Part shown: positions 20,849 through 31,903 of the stretch, one piece after another
How the letters are laid out: each line of letters opens with the position of its first letter
Position numbering within the stretch: position 1 is the first letter of the stretch
Assembly (NCBI RefSeq): GCF_003952025.1
Contig: NZ_QXGI01000001.1
Span: forward strand, 186,001 to 250,000
Origin: Bifidobacterium castoris
Lineage (GTDB): Bacteria > Actinomycetota > Actinomycetes > Actinomycetales > Bifidobacteriaceae
Reading direction: 5' to 3'
Length of the DNA: 64,000 nt
Position numbers and translations under genes: made by a program
The notes under the pieces: generated by a model
Seen by the model: only the letters and a program-made list of their open reading frames with translations
Database searches by the model: none
What the model was told of the DNA's origin: nothing

Positions 20849-23800
20849 TCAGTCCTCTTCGAAATTGAAGTCCTGGACCTCCATGTCCTTGGAGGCATCG
20901 GTGATGCGTTCGACGAATTCCTCGTCGAATCCGTCCGGCCTGTATGCCTGCACATCCAGTTGCAACGTGACCTTGGCGCCTACGAGACGAAGCTGGTCGA
21001 GGATCCGCTCATTGAGCTGGGAGATGGTGCGGTTCGGCATCTGTTCGTCCAATCGCACCATCGCGAAATACCGCGTCTTGAGCGGATGCGGGACTTCGGT
21101 CTCCGTGGCGGGCTCCTCTACACCTGTCTGTGGTGCCAGGTTCCGTGCATGGAAATCATCCACATTGGAATCCTTGGTCGCGTCCTGCATAGCTTGTTCG
21201 TCATGCGTATATTGCTCCATCGCGGTGTCCCAGTCTACGATCAACGTGGAGTCGGAGACATGGAAGATTCGCTGCGAATCGGTTATTCCGGGAATGACGA
21301 GCTGTTGCAGATGTCCTGTCTCCTTGTCGCGGCCTGCGGCGACCGCGAATCGGAGCTCCGCCTCCATCACGGTGCCGGGCATCGCTTCGATGCAGTCGTC
21401 GAGCACCGCCTTTCCGGTCAGGCGCGGCATGTAGACGAACCGCGCCATGCACGACCAGACGTCGGCAAGCGGCAGCGTGCCGTCCTCGAACTGCGATCGC
21501 ATATGCGCAAGGACGTCCATAGACAGCGTGGACGCGTCCATCGTGCGCAGCAACGCCTGATTGTCCTGCGCCTTGTCGCCCATGCGCCGTGCGATGCTTG
21601 ATTCCGGATCGTCGACGACGTTCACCTGACGCAGCTCGTAGGCGGCGTTCGTCTGGAGCTGCTCCGGATACACCAGATAGATGTAGGCGTTGCGGATGCT
21701 GCCGTGCAGCGCCTGTTCGCGCTGCTCGACCTCCAGTCGCGCCTGGGCCTTGTTCGATTCGGTCAGATCGAGCGCATTGCTGGACTCGAGCACCTTCTTC
21801 CAACCGAGGTACATGCGCGTGTCATCCTCGACCATCGACATCCTGTCACGATCGGCAGCGGCGAACATCACCATGTTGCGGTTGCGCCGCTGCGCGCCGT
21901 TCGCCTCGTCGACGGCCTTGCGCATCCACCGCATGCCATCGGATCGCCGGTCGGCGTTGCGCGAGATCGCGTACCGCGGATGGTCGATCACCAACGTGCA
22001 GGCGTCGGCGTCGGCGATCGAATCCTCCGACGTCGGCGCCACCGTCACCTTTGCGAACATGCCGCGATTGGCTGCCGTACCCTCCTGCTTGAGGAAGGAG
22101 ACAATCGCGTTGTACACCATCTGCGGATCGTTCCTCAGCGCCTCCGCCGACTCCTGTGCCTCCTTGGCCATCGATGGCGAGGTGCCGTAGCGGTACCGGT
22201 TGTTCTCAGCGAAGAAATAGGTGGAGTTGGCGGCCAGTTTGTCGATTGCCCCGGGATAATTGCCGGTTTTGTCCCCCGGCATGACGGTGCCGATCATCAG
22301 CTGCTCCGCCGAGATGCCCTTCACGGCCATCGCGGCGCGCGGCGCCGAATCCATGAAGACGGTGTGGGCGATGCGTTCAGCGAGATGACGCGCTCCCAAT
22401 GGCGCGACATCGGCGTCGATCCGCGCATCGGTCGCATCCTCCCCGGTGATGTCGGCGTCGAGCACCGGCAGCCAATGCCCTTCAAGATACTGGGTGAGAT
22501 TGGAGCGCACGCTTTCATCGGCCAATGGCACATTGCCCGGCAGGATGAGCGGGCTTGTATCGTTCGAGGCCCACAGCGCGCTGATGATCGAGGAGACGAG
22601 CGTCAGCACGCCGCGGGTGCGCTGGAAGCCGTCGAGGCTCGACCAGTCCTCATACAGGCAGTCGAGCAGCGCCGGATGCAGCGGATAGGATGCGCTGATG
22701 CGCCGGCGATAGTCGACCGTCGTCACATCCGAAGGATACAGCGTGGGATTCTGCTGATACATGCGTATGAACTGCGCTGCGGTGATGTCGATCTGCTCCT
22801 GCGCGGCGGCGTCGGGCTCCTCGAACAGTCGGCGACGCACAATCTCGAAAGATTCGTCACGGCTTGATGGCTTCCATTGGTCGGCCTCTCGCCGCACGAT
22901 GTGCTGCAGCCGTTCCAGAGCCTCATGGCCTTTGCTGCCGCCGACCTCGGAGCTGGACGCAGCGTCGTCGGTATCCGACGCGGGAATAGAGATGAGCAGC
23001 ATGCAGCGCGGTTCGGCGGCCACCGCCTCCGTAAGCGCTTGGGCGAAGGTGAACTGGTTGTCGAAGGTGCCGCCCTGCAGGTCGTCACGTCCGACGAGCT
23101 GCCGGGCATACGCGACCCATTCGTCGATCATGATCAGGCACGGGCTGTAGCGGTGCAGCAGTTCGTCGAGCAGCGCGCCGGGGGGCGTGGCGTTCCGGTC
23201 GTTCTCGGCGATCAGGTCGTAGGCTTCCCTGCCGCCGAGCTGCCATGCCAGTTCACCCCAGATGGTGTGCACGACGGTGTCGTCCTCTTTGACGTTGCCG
23301 CTTCCCGCGTTGAGCTTCGTGCCGACGATGGCGACGCGGCGGATATGCCCCGGTTCCCAAGGCTCCACACCGGCGTCCATGGCGATGTCCTGGACGTCCT
23401 GCGGCAATTCGGTGACCTTCGTGTCGCCGAACAGGTGGTACATCGCCAGCATCGAATGCGTCTTGCCGCCGCCGAAGTTCGTCTGCAGATTGACGACCGG
23501 CGATCCGCCAGTGCCGGCGACGAGGCGTTTGACGCCACGCAGCAGCAGATCGTGGAGGCCTTCGGTGATGTAGGTGCGTTTGAAGAACTCGATAGGGTCG
23601 CCGTAGGTCGCGTCGGCATCGTGGGTCACGGCGACTGTGTAGAGGTTCGCGGCGAATTCGGATGCTGAATAGGTGCCGTTCGCCACGTCGGGGCGAGGCA
23701 TGATCACTTCGCGCCACGCTTTGATGCCGCCTTCCGGCGCTATCGTGTATATCTTCTTGCGCATCGTATCGCGTGTCTTCTGCCGGTAGATCTCGCGCTG

Positions 23801-24232
23801 CAGATCGTCCTTCATGATCTGGACGTCATGGGCGGAGTCGGGTGCGTCGAGTGCCTCCAGCAGCAGCTGCGTCGTGGTCAGCATGCGCAGCGTCTCATCA
23901 TTGGTGAACTGCTCGTCGCTGTGGGCCCAGCGGTTGCGGAATTCCCGCAGTTCCGATGCGTACGCCTGCTGATAGCGTTCGAGGATGCCGTTAAAGTCAC
24001 GGCCGAAGGTCGTGATCGCGCGCAACTGGACCGATACGTCGTCCTTGCTGAGCTTCAGCGGGTTGCGTCCCATGCGCTGTGCATCCTCCCGCGCCCACGC
24101 CTCCGGCCAATCCTGCGTACCGAATCTGCCGCGCATGACGCCATCGACCGGATCGTGTAGTCCCTCCTGCAGGAAATGCAGCGCATTGGCGACGCGCTCC
24201 TTGTTGTTACGAGGCTTGGCGACTTCTGCCAT
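20849..24232 (-). CDS. DUF499 AAA-type ATPase of an anti-phage module
   Basis: 1127 residues. The N-terminus has a Swt1/HEPN-like helical region (~1-150); the ATPase core begins with the DUF499 signature [22 protein letters not shown] (Walker A GGGKTH, ~residue 258) and [14 protein letters not shown] as Walker B. The C-terminal third is unassigned and ends in an acidic tail. DUF499 proteins recur beside DUF1156 methyltransferases and SNF2 helicases in defence islands related to DISARM-type systems; the mechanism is unproven. It is the last gene of the module, 80 bases after the methyltransferase, with GGGGGAGG before its ATG. Confidence 0.85.
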   Translation of the reverse strand: MAEVAKPRNNKERVANALHFLQEGLHDPVDGVMRGRFGTQDWPEAWAREDAQRMGRNPLKLSKDDVSVQLRAITTFGRDFNGILERYQQAYASELREFRNRWAHSDEQFTNDETLRMLTTTQLLLEALDAPDSAHDVQIMKDDLQREIYRQKTRDTMRKKIYTIAPEGGIKAWREVIMPRPDVANGTYSASEFAANLYTVAVTHDADATYGDPIEFFKRTYITEGLHDLLLRGVKRLVAGTGGSPVVNLQTNFGGGKTHSMLAMYHLFGDTKVTELPQDVQDIAMDAGVEPWEPGHIRRVAIVGTKLNAGSGNVKEDDTVVHTIWGELAWQLGGREAYDLIAENDRNATPPGALLDELLHRYSPCLIMIDEWVAYARQLVGRDDLQGGTFDNQFTFAQALTEAVAAEPRCMLLISIPASDTDDAASSSEVGGSKGHEALERLQHIVRREADQWKPSSRDESFEIVRRRLFEEPDAAAQEQIDITAAQFIRMYQQNPTLYPSDVTTVDYRRRISASYPLHPALLDCLYEDWSSLDGFQRTRGVLTLVSSIISALWASNDTSPLILPGNVPLADESVRSNLTQYLEGHWLPVLDADITGEDATDARIDADVAPLGARHLAERIAHTVFMDSAPRAAMAVKGISAEQLMIGTVMPGDKTGNYPGAIDKLAANSTYFFAENNRYRYGTSPSMAKEAQESAEALRNDPQMVYNAIVSFLKQEGTAANRGMFAKVTVAPTSEDSIADADACTLVIDHPRYAISRNADRRSDGMRWMRKAVDEANGAQRRNRNMVMFAAADRDRMSMVEDDTRMYLGWKKVLESSNALDLTESNKAQARLEVEQREQALHGSIRNAYIYLVYPEQLQTNAAYELRQVNVVDDPESSIARRMGDKAQDNQALLRTMDASTLSMDVLAHMRSQFEDGTLPLADVWSCMARFVYMPRLTGKAVLDDCIEAMPGTVMEAELRFAVAAGRDKETGHLQQLVIPGITDSQRIFHVSDSTLIVDWDTAMEQYTHDEQAMQDATKDSNVDDFHARNLAPQTGVEEPATETEVPHPLKTRYFAMVRLDEQMPNRTISQLNERILDQLRLVGAKVTLQLDVQAYRPDGFDEEFVERITDASKDMEVQDFNFEED

Positions 24233-26220
24233 GGCCTCCCCCTTTCTCTGTTGTGATGGATGTGTGGTTGTCCCCTACGGACAACGAACGATGATGGACG
24301 ATGAGGAACGCGCTATCCGACGAGCACGCCCTGCATCGTCTCATGGTTTTGCGCCTTCTGCGTGGCCCGGGACGCCAGTTCGCTCCATATCGACACCAAG
24401 GCGTTGAACTGCTGCGCGCATGCACCGTCGTCACGTTTCTCGGCCTCGTGGAACATGCGGAACACGAGCATGCGTACGACGTCCAACGCGATGCCTTTGC
24501 CGATGACTTTCGCGATGGCGTTCTCGGCGGCTTCGGCTCCGTCGCGCTCAAGGATGCCTGTCAGTCTCATCGCCACCTCGAACAGACTCGTGTGGACGTC
24601 GGTGGCGGGATCCCACGCTTCGGTCATTGCGGTCGGCTGACGCAGCCACGCATCCCCGCCTCCGGTGCTCAGGATGCCGCCGGATTCCAGTTGGGCGACC
24701 GATGTGCCGTTCGTACGGGCCAGCTGGTCGGCGATGCCGGAGTCCTGATGGCTCCAGCCATAGGCCTCATACCATTTGACGGCGAACCGCGTGTCGGCGT
24801 CGTAGCCGGTGCCCTCCTCGCCCATCACCTCGTCGATGATCTGGTTGATGAGCTGCAGCGCCTCCTGCACCGACATATCGGTGCCGTCGGGCTGCCGGAT
24901 GTGCGCGTACCGTGAATAGACGCTGATGCCGGGGCCGATCGCCGCCTGGCTCAGGTCGACGGGGCTGATCTCGGATGCGATGATCGTGCGCAGCCGCTGT
25001 GCCAGTTCGCTGCGCAGCAGATTGTTGAATATACGGGCCGTAATCGTTTCCGCATCATCGGGACGTGGGCGGCAGGCCAGGACGATCGACGAGGCCAGAG
25101 CATTGGTGCCTTTGGAAAGCATGCGGTTTGACAGTTCACTGCGTACCGGCCATGTTGCAGTGATTTCCCACCCCGCCTTGATCAGTCCATCGAGCAGCGC
25201 GTACCATCCGGTAGATGTGCCGGTCTCGTTGTCCTTCTGCTTGTATGCGTAATACACCGTCATCGGCACATCGGTGCGCGCGGTCTGCCGTATATGCGCG
25301 AACACCTGGTTGAAACCGTCGGTGAAGAACCTGGCAGCCCCATCCTTGCCTCCATGGCGGTAGGGGTTGGCGACGAGCTCTTGGGCCTTTGGCGTCATCA
25401 TCGTGGCGGTCACCGACGGCAGGACATCGGCGAGCATCGGGCGCAGCCACACATAGAAGTAGTCGGATAGATCCGAGTATCCGATGTTGTCATAATACGG
25501 AGGGTCGGTGGACACGACGACATCGGTATAGTCGCGCGTTGCCGCATCGGCCTGATGGGCTTCGCTCAACGGTTTCGCCGGCACATTCTCCACGGCTTCG
25601 GCAACCCATTCCACTTGCCCGAGGAAATTGCCGGATTTTGTAGAGAACGGGTTGGCTTCGGCGTAATCCCATGTCATCGGAATCGCTTGCCGAGAAAAAA
25701 CGTTGCGTATTTTATTACAACCAGAGTCCCAACTGTTGATCGAGGAGCTCCTATCGGTTTGCCTACTGACAGCAAGCGCGAGATAGACTGCGATGGCATC
25801 GGCATAGGCTTGGGCGCCGTCGCCACCATCATCGAGTGGCGCACCCAATGGCATCCCAGCGTTCAGCGCGTCATCCACCACCTGCTGCCGGACGGTGGCG
25901 ACAGTCTCAGCCAATGTCGTCAATACCGTCAGCTGCCGATTCGTGAACAAATCGGCAAACTCCGTCATACCATATCGAAAGACATTGATTCTACCGGGCC
26001 AATCAAAAATAGCGCCATTTGGATAATACGTTGGCTTATCACATTCAGCAACTGTCTTTTGCATATTGGAAGGCGAACAATATAGCCGCCCGGTACCTCC
26101 GTCGGCGACGACACCGATGAGTTGTGCTCCCAATCGCCCTGCACGTCCTTCAGCGCGTATATAGGAGAAGTCTATGGGGGTTCCATCCACGATGGACACC
26201 GCGCCACGACGATTGACGGT

Positions 26221-26225
26221 CCCCC
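26221..26225 (-). other. G5 run at the methyltransferase frameshift
   Basis: On the coding strand the run lies in GAAGAGGGGGACCGT. Reading four Gs instead of five joins DEEG directly to TVNRRGAV, the family continuity. Confidence 0.75.
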
Positions 26226-26696
26226 TCTTCGTCTCCCGTCGGCCCGTCGGCGCTGTGCTGCACTTCATAGCGGATCGAGCCATCGTCGCTGACAACCGGT
26301 TTGACCCATGCCTCATGGCCTTTCTTTTTCGAAAGCCACCATGAACGCACGAGTGGCACGGGTATCGGATTGGCTGGATTGGGGTTGGTGACGGTGCGCG
26401 CCCAGATCCATGCGATGACGGTATGTTCGGCACCTTGGTCATCTTTGACCTTCGGATACAGATGCCCTACCTGTGCGAAGGTTTTGTCGCGCAACAGCCT
26501 GCCATAATACCGGATGTCGTCGGCCAGCCCCTCGGCGCGGTTGCGGTCTCGAACATCTTCGCCCGGATGGACCGATTCGTTGCCGCAGAACCGGGAGGGG
26601 AATTCAATGAGCGCTTTGTTGATGATGACGGCGAGTGGGTTCAGATCGGACCCATGCGCATGCGCGCCAAGGCGCTGAGCTTCTAATGGAATGGCA

Positions 26697-26705
26697 CCCC
26701 CCCCC
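26697..26705 (-). repeat. Nine-G homopolymer inside the methyltransferase SAM motif
   Basis: The codons GCG GGG GGG GGT encode Ala-Gly-Gly-Gly of DPFAGGG. Runs of this length are slippage-prone and are a hallmark of phase-variable methyltransferases in other bacteria; here the run is in frame. Confidence 0.85.
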
Positions 26706-27183
26706 GCGAAGGGGTCAAGCACGTCAGGGATTCTGCCTCCGTTGGAGTCGAGGATCGCCTGCTCCGCGTCGCGGTACAGTTCGGCGTCGTCGCGGTTCTC
26801 CCATACCGCCATGCGTTCCATCAGCTCATGCAGGCGGCGACGCTCCGCATCCTGCTCTTCGGTTGTGGCGAAGCGTTCCGGATGTGATGCCGGATCGTCC
26901 ACCAGTTGCGCGAACAGAATCGTGCGCGTTGTGGCGAGTGGACGCCTCGCCCAATACAGATGCAACGTGGATGGCAAGCCATGCCGCAGGGATTTTTCGC
27001 GCGCGGATTCGGCGTTGATCTTCGACAACGGTATGCCGGTCTCGATTAGTTTGCGAGGACGGGATTCCCCGGTCATGGTTATGCCTTCCTATCGACGGAC
27101 ATTCTTCATAATCTCCGTCATATCTTATATCCAGTCTTATATTTAGCGCTTTCGGCGCGTGCCGCGGCCGCTCTCCCTATTCA

Positions 27184-30100
27184 TCAGAACGGTTCGCCGC
27201 CCCGCCGCCAGTAGTCGGCAAGGCGTTCGTTGAACGAGCGGGTGGTCTGCGCGATATCCAGATCGTCGAAGGCGTTGCCCACGTACCGCAGTTCGTCGCG
27301 CTCGGGACCATCGACGCTCACCTTCACGAGCGACAGGCGGTGCCGGTCGCCCTGCGTCTTCGCGAAGGCCACTTCGTTCGCCGACACGGTGAAGGTCTCC
27401 GGATCCGGCGGCGTGATGCGTCCCTTCACCTCGATGAAGTACACGGCGCCCTGCGCATCCGTTGACCGGATGTCGTACCCCTTGTTATTGTGCGGCATCT
27501 CTTGCGGATGCCGTCCGAGGGCGCGTTCCGCCTGCAATGTGGCGTCGATGGCGCGGCGGTCTACTTCCTCGGTGCTGTGTGCGAACACATGAGGCCGCAT
27601 GCCGGACGACTGCGGGAAGAATCGGGACGGCACCACCAACGCCATGCCGAGCAGACGTGGCGGACTGAGCGTGATCCTGACGCGCTCCGGATCGAGCTCC
27701 CGTTCGCGCAGTTCCAGCCGCTGTTCCATGTCCCTCGCACGTTGAAGCGCGGTGGAAGGCGCCATTCTGGGAGTTTTCCCCTGTACGCGCTGCCTGTCCA
27801 GCAGCAGATTGTATTCACCGTACCAATGGTCAATCTCCTCCTGCAGCCGTTGCCTGACCTGTCGCAGGATATGGGCATTTTCTTGCTTGATACGAGTGGC
27901 AAGCTCGTCGCGTGCCACAAGCCCGTGCTCGCGGGTGACCAGATTCGTCATCGCGTCGCGATGGTTCGTCTGGAACCATGCCCTTTCCATCAGTCGGCGT
28001 GCCGGCACCCGTTCGGCGGCGCCCAACCCTTCATAATCAAGGTACGGAGGCGCTTCACACAGTTCGGGCGCGGCGTCCTCCTCGCAACGTACGTAGTCGA
28101 AGAGCTTGGAAAGAGTGCGGTCTTGATCGTCGCGAATATCCTGCTCCACACATGCGATCAGCATGGGCTGTTCCGGTTGGGTATCGGTATGGTCCACGAA
28201 GACGGCGCCATGCTGCAGCGCCGGTCCGTACTGTTCGATGATGGCGTTCACGACGGCGTCGAGCAACGGCGACCCCGCGGCGATCAGTTCGGCGTCTGGT
28301 TTACCGGACACATGCGTATACGCCGGATTGAAGGTGATGCGTTCATAAGCGTGGGTGAGACTCTGCCCGGCAACCGACATGCTTCTGATGCGATGCGGCA
28401 CATGCACCACTTCCCAACGTCCGCGTTCCCTGCGACGAATCGGGATGCTCAAGGCAGAACATGCGTCCAGGAAAAACGCCTCGATATAGCCGGGCTGCAG
28501 CTTGCGCGCGCGGTTGCGTTCCATCATGTCGCGAATCTTCGTGATGTTCATCGCGCCGTTGAGCTCACGGTCGGCGGACTGTTCCCTGATTAATGCGCTC
28601 AATCCATCGCTGACGCCGGCGTTCACGACTCGGTCGAGCTTCTCGCGGATACAGGGGTCGTCTCCGTATCGGATTGCTTCAAGCATGAGATCCTTCAACG
28701 AACGGCCGGCGAATGCGTCGCCATCGCCCAACACATTGAACAGCCTGCCGTCATAGGTCTTCCCCATGACCGCGATCTTGGACAGCAACGTCGCATACAC
28801 CTCACCCTCACGCGTATTGGCGGCGACCATATTCCACAGGAAGCACGGCCGTTGCTGGCCGATGCGATGGATTCTGCCAAACCGCTGCTCGATGCGGTTC
28901 GGATTCCATGGCAGATCGTAGTTCACCATCAGATCGGCACGCTGCAGATTCAGGCCTTCACCGGCGGCGTCCGTCGCGACGAGGATGCGGATGGAGGGAT
29001 CATTCACGAATCGCGACTGCACATCCTTGCGTTCCCTGCGGCTCAATCCCCCGTGAATGCACACGACGCTTTCCGGGGCGCCCAGAAACGCGGCAATCCT
29101 GTCGACGAGGTATTCGAGCGTATCGCGGTGTTCGGTGAACACGATCAGCTTATGCGCGAATCCATCGGTTCCCGCATCCAGGATATGTCTGGAAAGGATG
29201 GAGGAAAGCTGCAGCCACTTTGCATCCGTGCCGGCAGTGACAAGTTGTTCGGATTGGGCGACGAGCCCATCCAGCATGGCGATTTCCGTCTGCAGTTCCC
29301 TGACATTGTTCGCCCATGTGGTTCCGCTGATGGTCTCTTCGATCTGCGTTTCGATGCGCGCTTGGTCCGCTTCGTCCGTTTCCTCCCAGACGTCGTCCAT
29401 GCTGGTCGGATCGATGCATCCCGCGCCTGATCGTGGCACGGCGTCGCCGCTGCGCCAGTCGCGCAGAAGCCGCTCGAGGCGGTCCCTGCGCCGTCTAAGC
29501 GACGCATGGATCGCCTGTGGGCTCGATGCGAGACGGCGTTGGAGCAGCGTCAACGCGAATCCGATGCTGCTCCCCCTGCGACCATCCTGCTCACTGATCT
29601 TCGATACTGCGTTCATACCGGTGCGGACGTAGGCGGTCACCGCCTCGTACAATGCCATCTCCTCCTTGGAGAGACGGTATTCCACGGTCTGTGCATGCCG
29701 CTCCGGAAACAGTGGTCTGCCATCGAAACGCAGTAGATCCTCCTTGACCATGCGTCTCATCACATCCCGCATGTCGCCGATGACGAGAGGTCTGCTTTTG
29801 CCTGCATGACGTTGCCCTGCGAACCGATCGCGATCGAGCAATGACATGAACAGACGAAAATCGTCCTCCTTGCCGGAATGCGGCGTCGCCGTCATCAGCA
29901 GTAGATTCTCCGCATGCGTGGACAGGATCTCTCCCAATCGGAACCGGTTCGTGTGCTCCACCTCGCCGTATCCGTTCTTGTAATGGGCGCTCATACGATG
30001 CGCCTCATCGACGACGGCGATGTCCCACAGCACGTCCGATTCGTTCAGCTGTGTTCGAAGTTCGTCATTGCGTGCCACCTGGTCCATGCGGACGATGAGC

Positions 30101-30750
30101 CGGTCATGCGTGGTGAACGGATTAGTCCGCGCTGCCACCATCGACGGTTCGAAGATCTCGAAGCGGAGATTGAACTTCTCCTCCAACTCGTCCTGCCATT
30201 GCTGTGCCAGACCGCCGGGGCAGACGATGATGACGCGTTCGGCGGCGGAACGCATGATCATCTCCTTGATGTACAGGCCGGCCATGATCGTCTTGCCTGC
30301 ACCGGGATCATCGGCCAACAGGAATCGCAGTGGCACCTTCGGCAGCATGTCCTCATAGACGGCACGGATCTGATGAGGCAGCGGATCGATGTTCGAGGAA
30401 TATACTGCGGACATCGTGTCATACAGCGACGCATAGCGGATGCGCAGCGCATCCGACGCCAACCGAAACTGTTGGGAATCGCCGTCGAAGGCGGGATTGT
30501 CGCGTTCGGTGCATGCGATGGAGAACCGCTGCAACATGCCTTCGTCCACCAGTTCCTCATTCAGTGAACCGTCCGCGGCCCGGTATATGAGCGCCCAAGT
30601 TCCATCGGCGTGAATCGCGGCGATCACCGTCACGCACTGATCAGGAATAACCCCCTCCAGTATGACGCCCGGTCGCATGTCTTCCGGCTTCAGCCGTGCG
30701 CCGGACGATGCGGATGCGTCTCCTGAAGCGCTATGTTGCATGTCATTCAT
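27184..30750 (-). CDS. SNF2-type helicase with DUF3883 C-terminal domain (anti-phage module)
   Basis: 1188 residues. SF2 motifs: LLADDPGAGKT (~145-154), VVDEAHRMS, LMTATPHSGKEDD, and in the second lobe VFTEHRDTLEYL, VCIHGGLSRRERK, LVATDAAGEGLNLQRAD and RIEQRFGRIHRIGQ. Residues ~1085-1150 (NKGYDIRST..YFIEVKGR) are DUF3883, a PD-(D/E)xK-like fold with E-x-K. It should translocate on DNA and may nick or sense it. ATG 30750 is chosen for AGAGGGAAA before it. It is the first gene of the three-gene module. Confidence 0.88.
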   Translation of the reverse strand: MNDMQHSASGDASASSGARLKPEDMRPGVILEGVIPDQCVTVIAAIHADGTWALIYRAADGSLNEELVDEGMLQRFSIACTERDNPAFDGDSQQFRLASDALRIRYASLYDTMSAVYSSNIDPLPHQIRAVYEDMLPKVPLRFLLADDPGAGKTIMAGLYIKEMIMRSAAERVIIVCPGGLAQQWQDELEEKFNLRFEIFEPSMVAARTNPFTTHDRLIVRMDQVARNDELRTQLNESDVLWDIAVVDEAHRMSAHYKNGYGEVEHTNRFRLGEILSTHAENLLLMTATPHSGKEDDFRLFMSLLDRDRFAGQRHAGKSRPLVIGDMRDVMRRMVKEDLLRFDGRPLFPERHAQTVEYRLSKEEMALYEAVTAYVRTGMNAVSKISEQDGRRGSSIGFALTLLQRRLASSPQAIHASLRRRRDRLERLLRDWRSGDAVPRSGAGCIDPTSMDDVWEETDEADQARIETQIEETISGTTWANNVRELQTEIAMLDGLVAQSEQLVTAGTDAKWLQLSSILSRHILDAGTDGFAHKLIVFTEHRDTLEYLVDRIAAFLGAPESVVCIHGGLSRRERKDVQSRFVNDPSIRILVATDAAGEGLNLQRADLMVNYDLPWNPNRIEQRFGRIHRIGQQRPCFLWNMVAANTREGEVYATLLSKIAVMGKTYDGRLFNVLGDGDAFAGRSLKDLMLEAIRYGDDPCIREKLDRVVNAGVSDGLSALIREQSADRELNGAMNITKIRDMMERNRARKLQPGYIEAFFLDACSALSIPIRRRERGRWEVVHVPHRIRSMSVAGQSLTHAYERITFNPAYTHVSGKPDAELIAAGSPLLDAVVNAIIEQYGPALQHGAVFVDHTDTQPEQPMLIACVEQDIRDDQDRTLSKLFDYVRCEEDAAPELCEAPPYLDYEGLGAAERVPARRLMERAWFQTNHRDAMTNLVTREHGLVARDELATRIKQENAHILRQVRQRLQEEIDHWYGEYNLLLDRQRVQGKTPRMAPSTALQRARDMEQRLELRERELDPERVRITLSPPRLLGMALVVPSRFFPQSSGMRPHVFAHSTEEVDRRAIDATLQAERALGRHPQEMPHNNKGYDIRSTDAQGAVYFIEVKGRITPPDPETFTVSANEVAFAKTQGDRHRLSLVKVSVDGPERDELRYVGNAFDDLDIAQTTRSFNERLADYWRRGGEPF

Positions 30751-30851
30751 TGTATTTCCCTCTCTGCGCCGCCCCATATGTGTATGTTCCTGTGCCCACT
30801 GTAGCCTTCCGGCGCCTGCACAAACAAGATGCATATCAGCCATGACGTGTC

Positions 30852-30891
30852 GGGTTGGGAGCGCTGAATGGTTACTCCGCGCTCCCAACCC
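30852..30891. terminator. Hairpin between the module and the upstream orphan gene
   Basis: GGGTTGGGAGCGC pairs perfectly with GCGCTCCCAACCC; TTTTC follows on the plus side. It should end transcription of the 30911-31810 gene before the helicase. Confidence 0.65.
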
Positions 30892-30910
30892 TTTTCTGCA
30901 GCAGAAGTGG

Positions 30911-31810
30911 CTAACCTTGCTGCGCGATGCTCCGCAGACGCTCGTCGACGTCATACTCGGCGCGCTCGCATGCTTCGACGTACGGCTCCTGCCCTTGGAT
31001 CAGCCCCATCTCCCGCGTGCGCTTGAGGAAGCGGAAGCCGTCCTCGCCCAGATCCTCGATATAGCCTTCCGTCTGCAGATAGGGATAGGTCAGCGGATCG
31101 TCCTGGATGCATCGCGGAGGGTTGACACGCCGGCGCTCGTCGGCGATGCTCCAGAACAGCGTGTGGTATTCCTCGTCGGGGAGGTCATACAGTTCCTCTA
31201 GCGGCACTCCGAGCCTCTCGGCCATCTGCTCTTCGATGGCGTCCCATTCGCGCTCATGGTTGAACTTGGCGCGCGCCACATAGTATTCGAGCGGATCGGG
31301 CGCCCAGGGGCGCTCGGCGACGTCCGCGTTGAGCGCATAGGCCTCCACGTCGCTCATCCACCTCCATCCGTCATCCCAGCAGGTGTATTCGATGGCGTAT
31401 CCGACATAGGGCTCCTTGTCGTACGCCACGAAGCCGGTGAGCTCCTTGTTGCTGAGCGGACGCACCGGCTCCACCGTTTCGGTCAGCCAGAACGGGGCCG
31501 GAATCACATACGCCGGCGAATCCCACCATTCCTCAGGTTCGTCGACCGGATTCGCCGCGAGGCTGTACGCTCCCCTGCCGCGATGCCCGTCCAGCCACCG
31601 CGCCGCGGATTCATTGGGGACGAAACCGCCGTACGGATCGAATCCGCCGAATCCCCTGCCGACGAGTTGACGTACGAAGCCGGCCTCCAGCTGCGCGGCC
31701 TGATTGTCCGAATCATCCGGATACGCCGCCTTGGGCCGGTATCCGAGCATGGCCTCGACGAGCAGTCCGTATTCGCGGATGCCGAGCGTTTCCTTGGTGA
31801 TGTCGTTCAT
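30911..31810 (-). CDS. Hypothetical acidic protein
   Basis: 299 residues, not recognised. It is rich in Asp, Glu, Trp and Tyr (WDDGWRWMSD, EEWWDSPAYVIPAPFW), soluble, with no signal peptide. AAAAGGACAC precedes the ATG at 31810; a longer frame to 31891 lacks a ribosome site. The GTTTTGTCCGGTTC element lies 70 bases upstream, shared with three other units nearby. It is followed by a hairpin and then the helicase gene. The acidic, aromatic composition resembles immunity or inhibitor-type proteins, but that is only an impression. Confidence 0.7.
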   Translation of the reverse strand: MNDITKETLGIREYGLLVEAMLGYRPKAAYPDDSDNQAAQLEAGFVRQLVGRGFGGFDPYGGFVPNESAARWLDGHRGRGAYSLAANPVDEPEEWWDSPAYVIPAPFWLTETVEPVRPLSNKELTGFVAYDKEPYVGYAIEYTCWDDGWRWMSDVEAYALNADVAERPWAPDPLEYYVARAKFNHEREWDAIEEQMAERLGVPLEELYDLPDEEYHTLFWSIADERRRVNPPRCIQDDPLTYPYLQTEGYIEDLGEDGFRFLKRTREMGLIQGQEPYVEACERAEYDVDERLRSIAQQG

Positions 31811-31880
31811 GATGTGTCCTTTTCTATAGTGTTTCCAATCGTCTTCGGATGCGGACTCGTCGATCCGGTGACATTGCTTG

Positions 31881-31894
31881 GAACCGGACAAAAC
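31881..31894 (-). promoter_or_regulatory. Shared 14-base upstream element, copy 1
   Basis: GTTTTGTCCGGTTC on the minus strand, 70 bases before the ATG at 31810. A partial inverted copy (GTTGTCCGGTTT, plus strand, 31910-31921) lies alongside. Confidence 0.6.
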
Positions 31895-31903
31895 TCCGAT
31901 GTG

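Larger units (their letters stand above)
24313..27076 (-). pseudogene. DUF1156 adenine-specific DNA methyltransferase, split by a one-base frameshift
   Basis: Two abutting frames together make one DUF1156 protein. The 5' frame (27076 to 26150) gives KLIETGIPLSKINAESAREK and the SAM motif DPFAGGG (residues 121-127). The 3' frame (to 24313) gives NRRGAV...GTPIDFSYIRAEGRAGRLGAQ and the catalytic motif TDPPYYDNIGYSDLSDYFY (DPPY, an N6-adenine type). Continuity would be restored by removing one G from the G5 run at 26221-26225. Either it is inactive, phase-varied off, recoded, or a sequencing error. It lies between helicase and DUF499 genes; an A+T-rich stretch at 27100-27150 could hold its own promoter. 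Confidence 0.85.
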
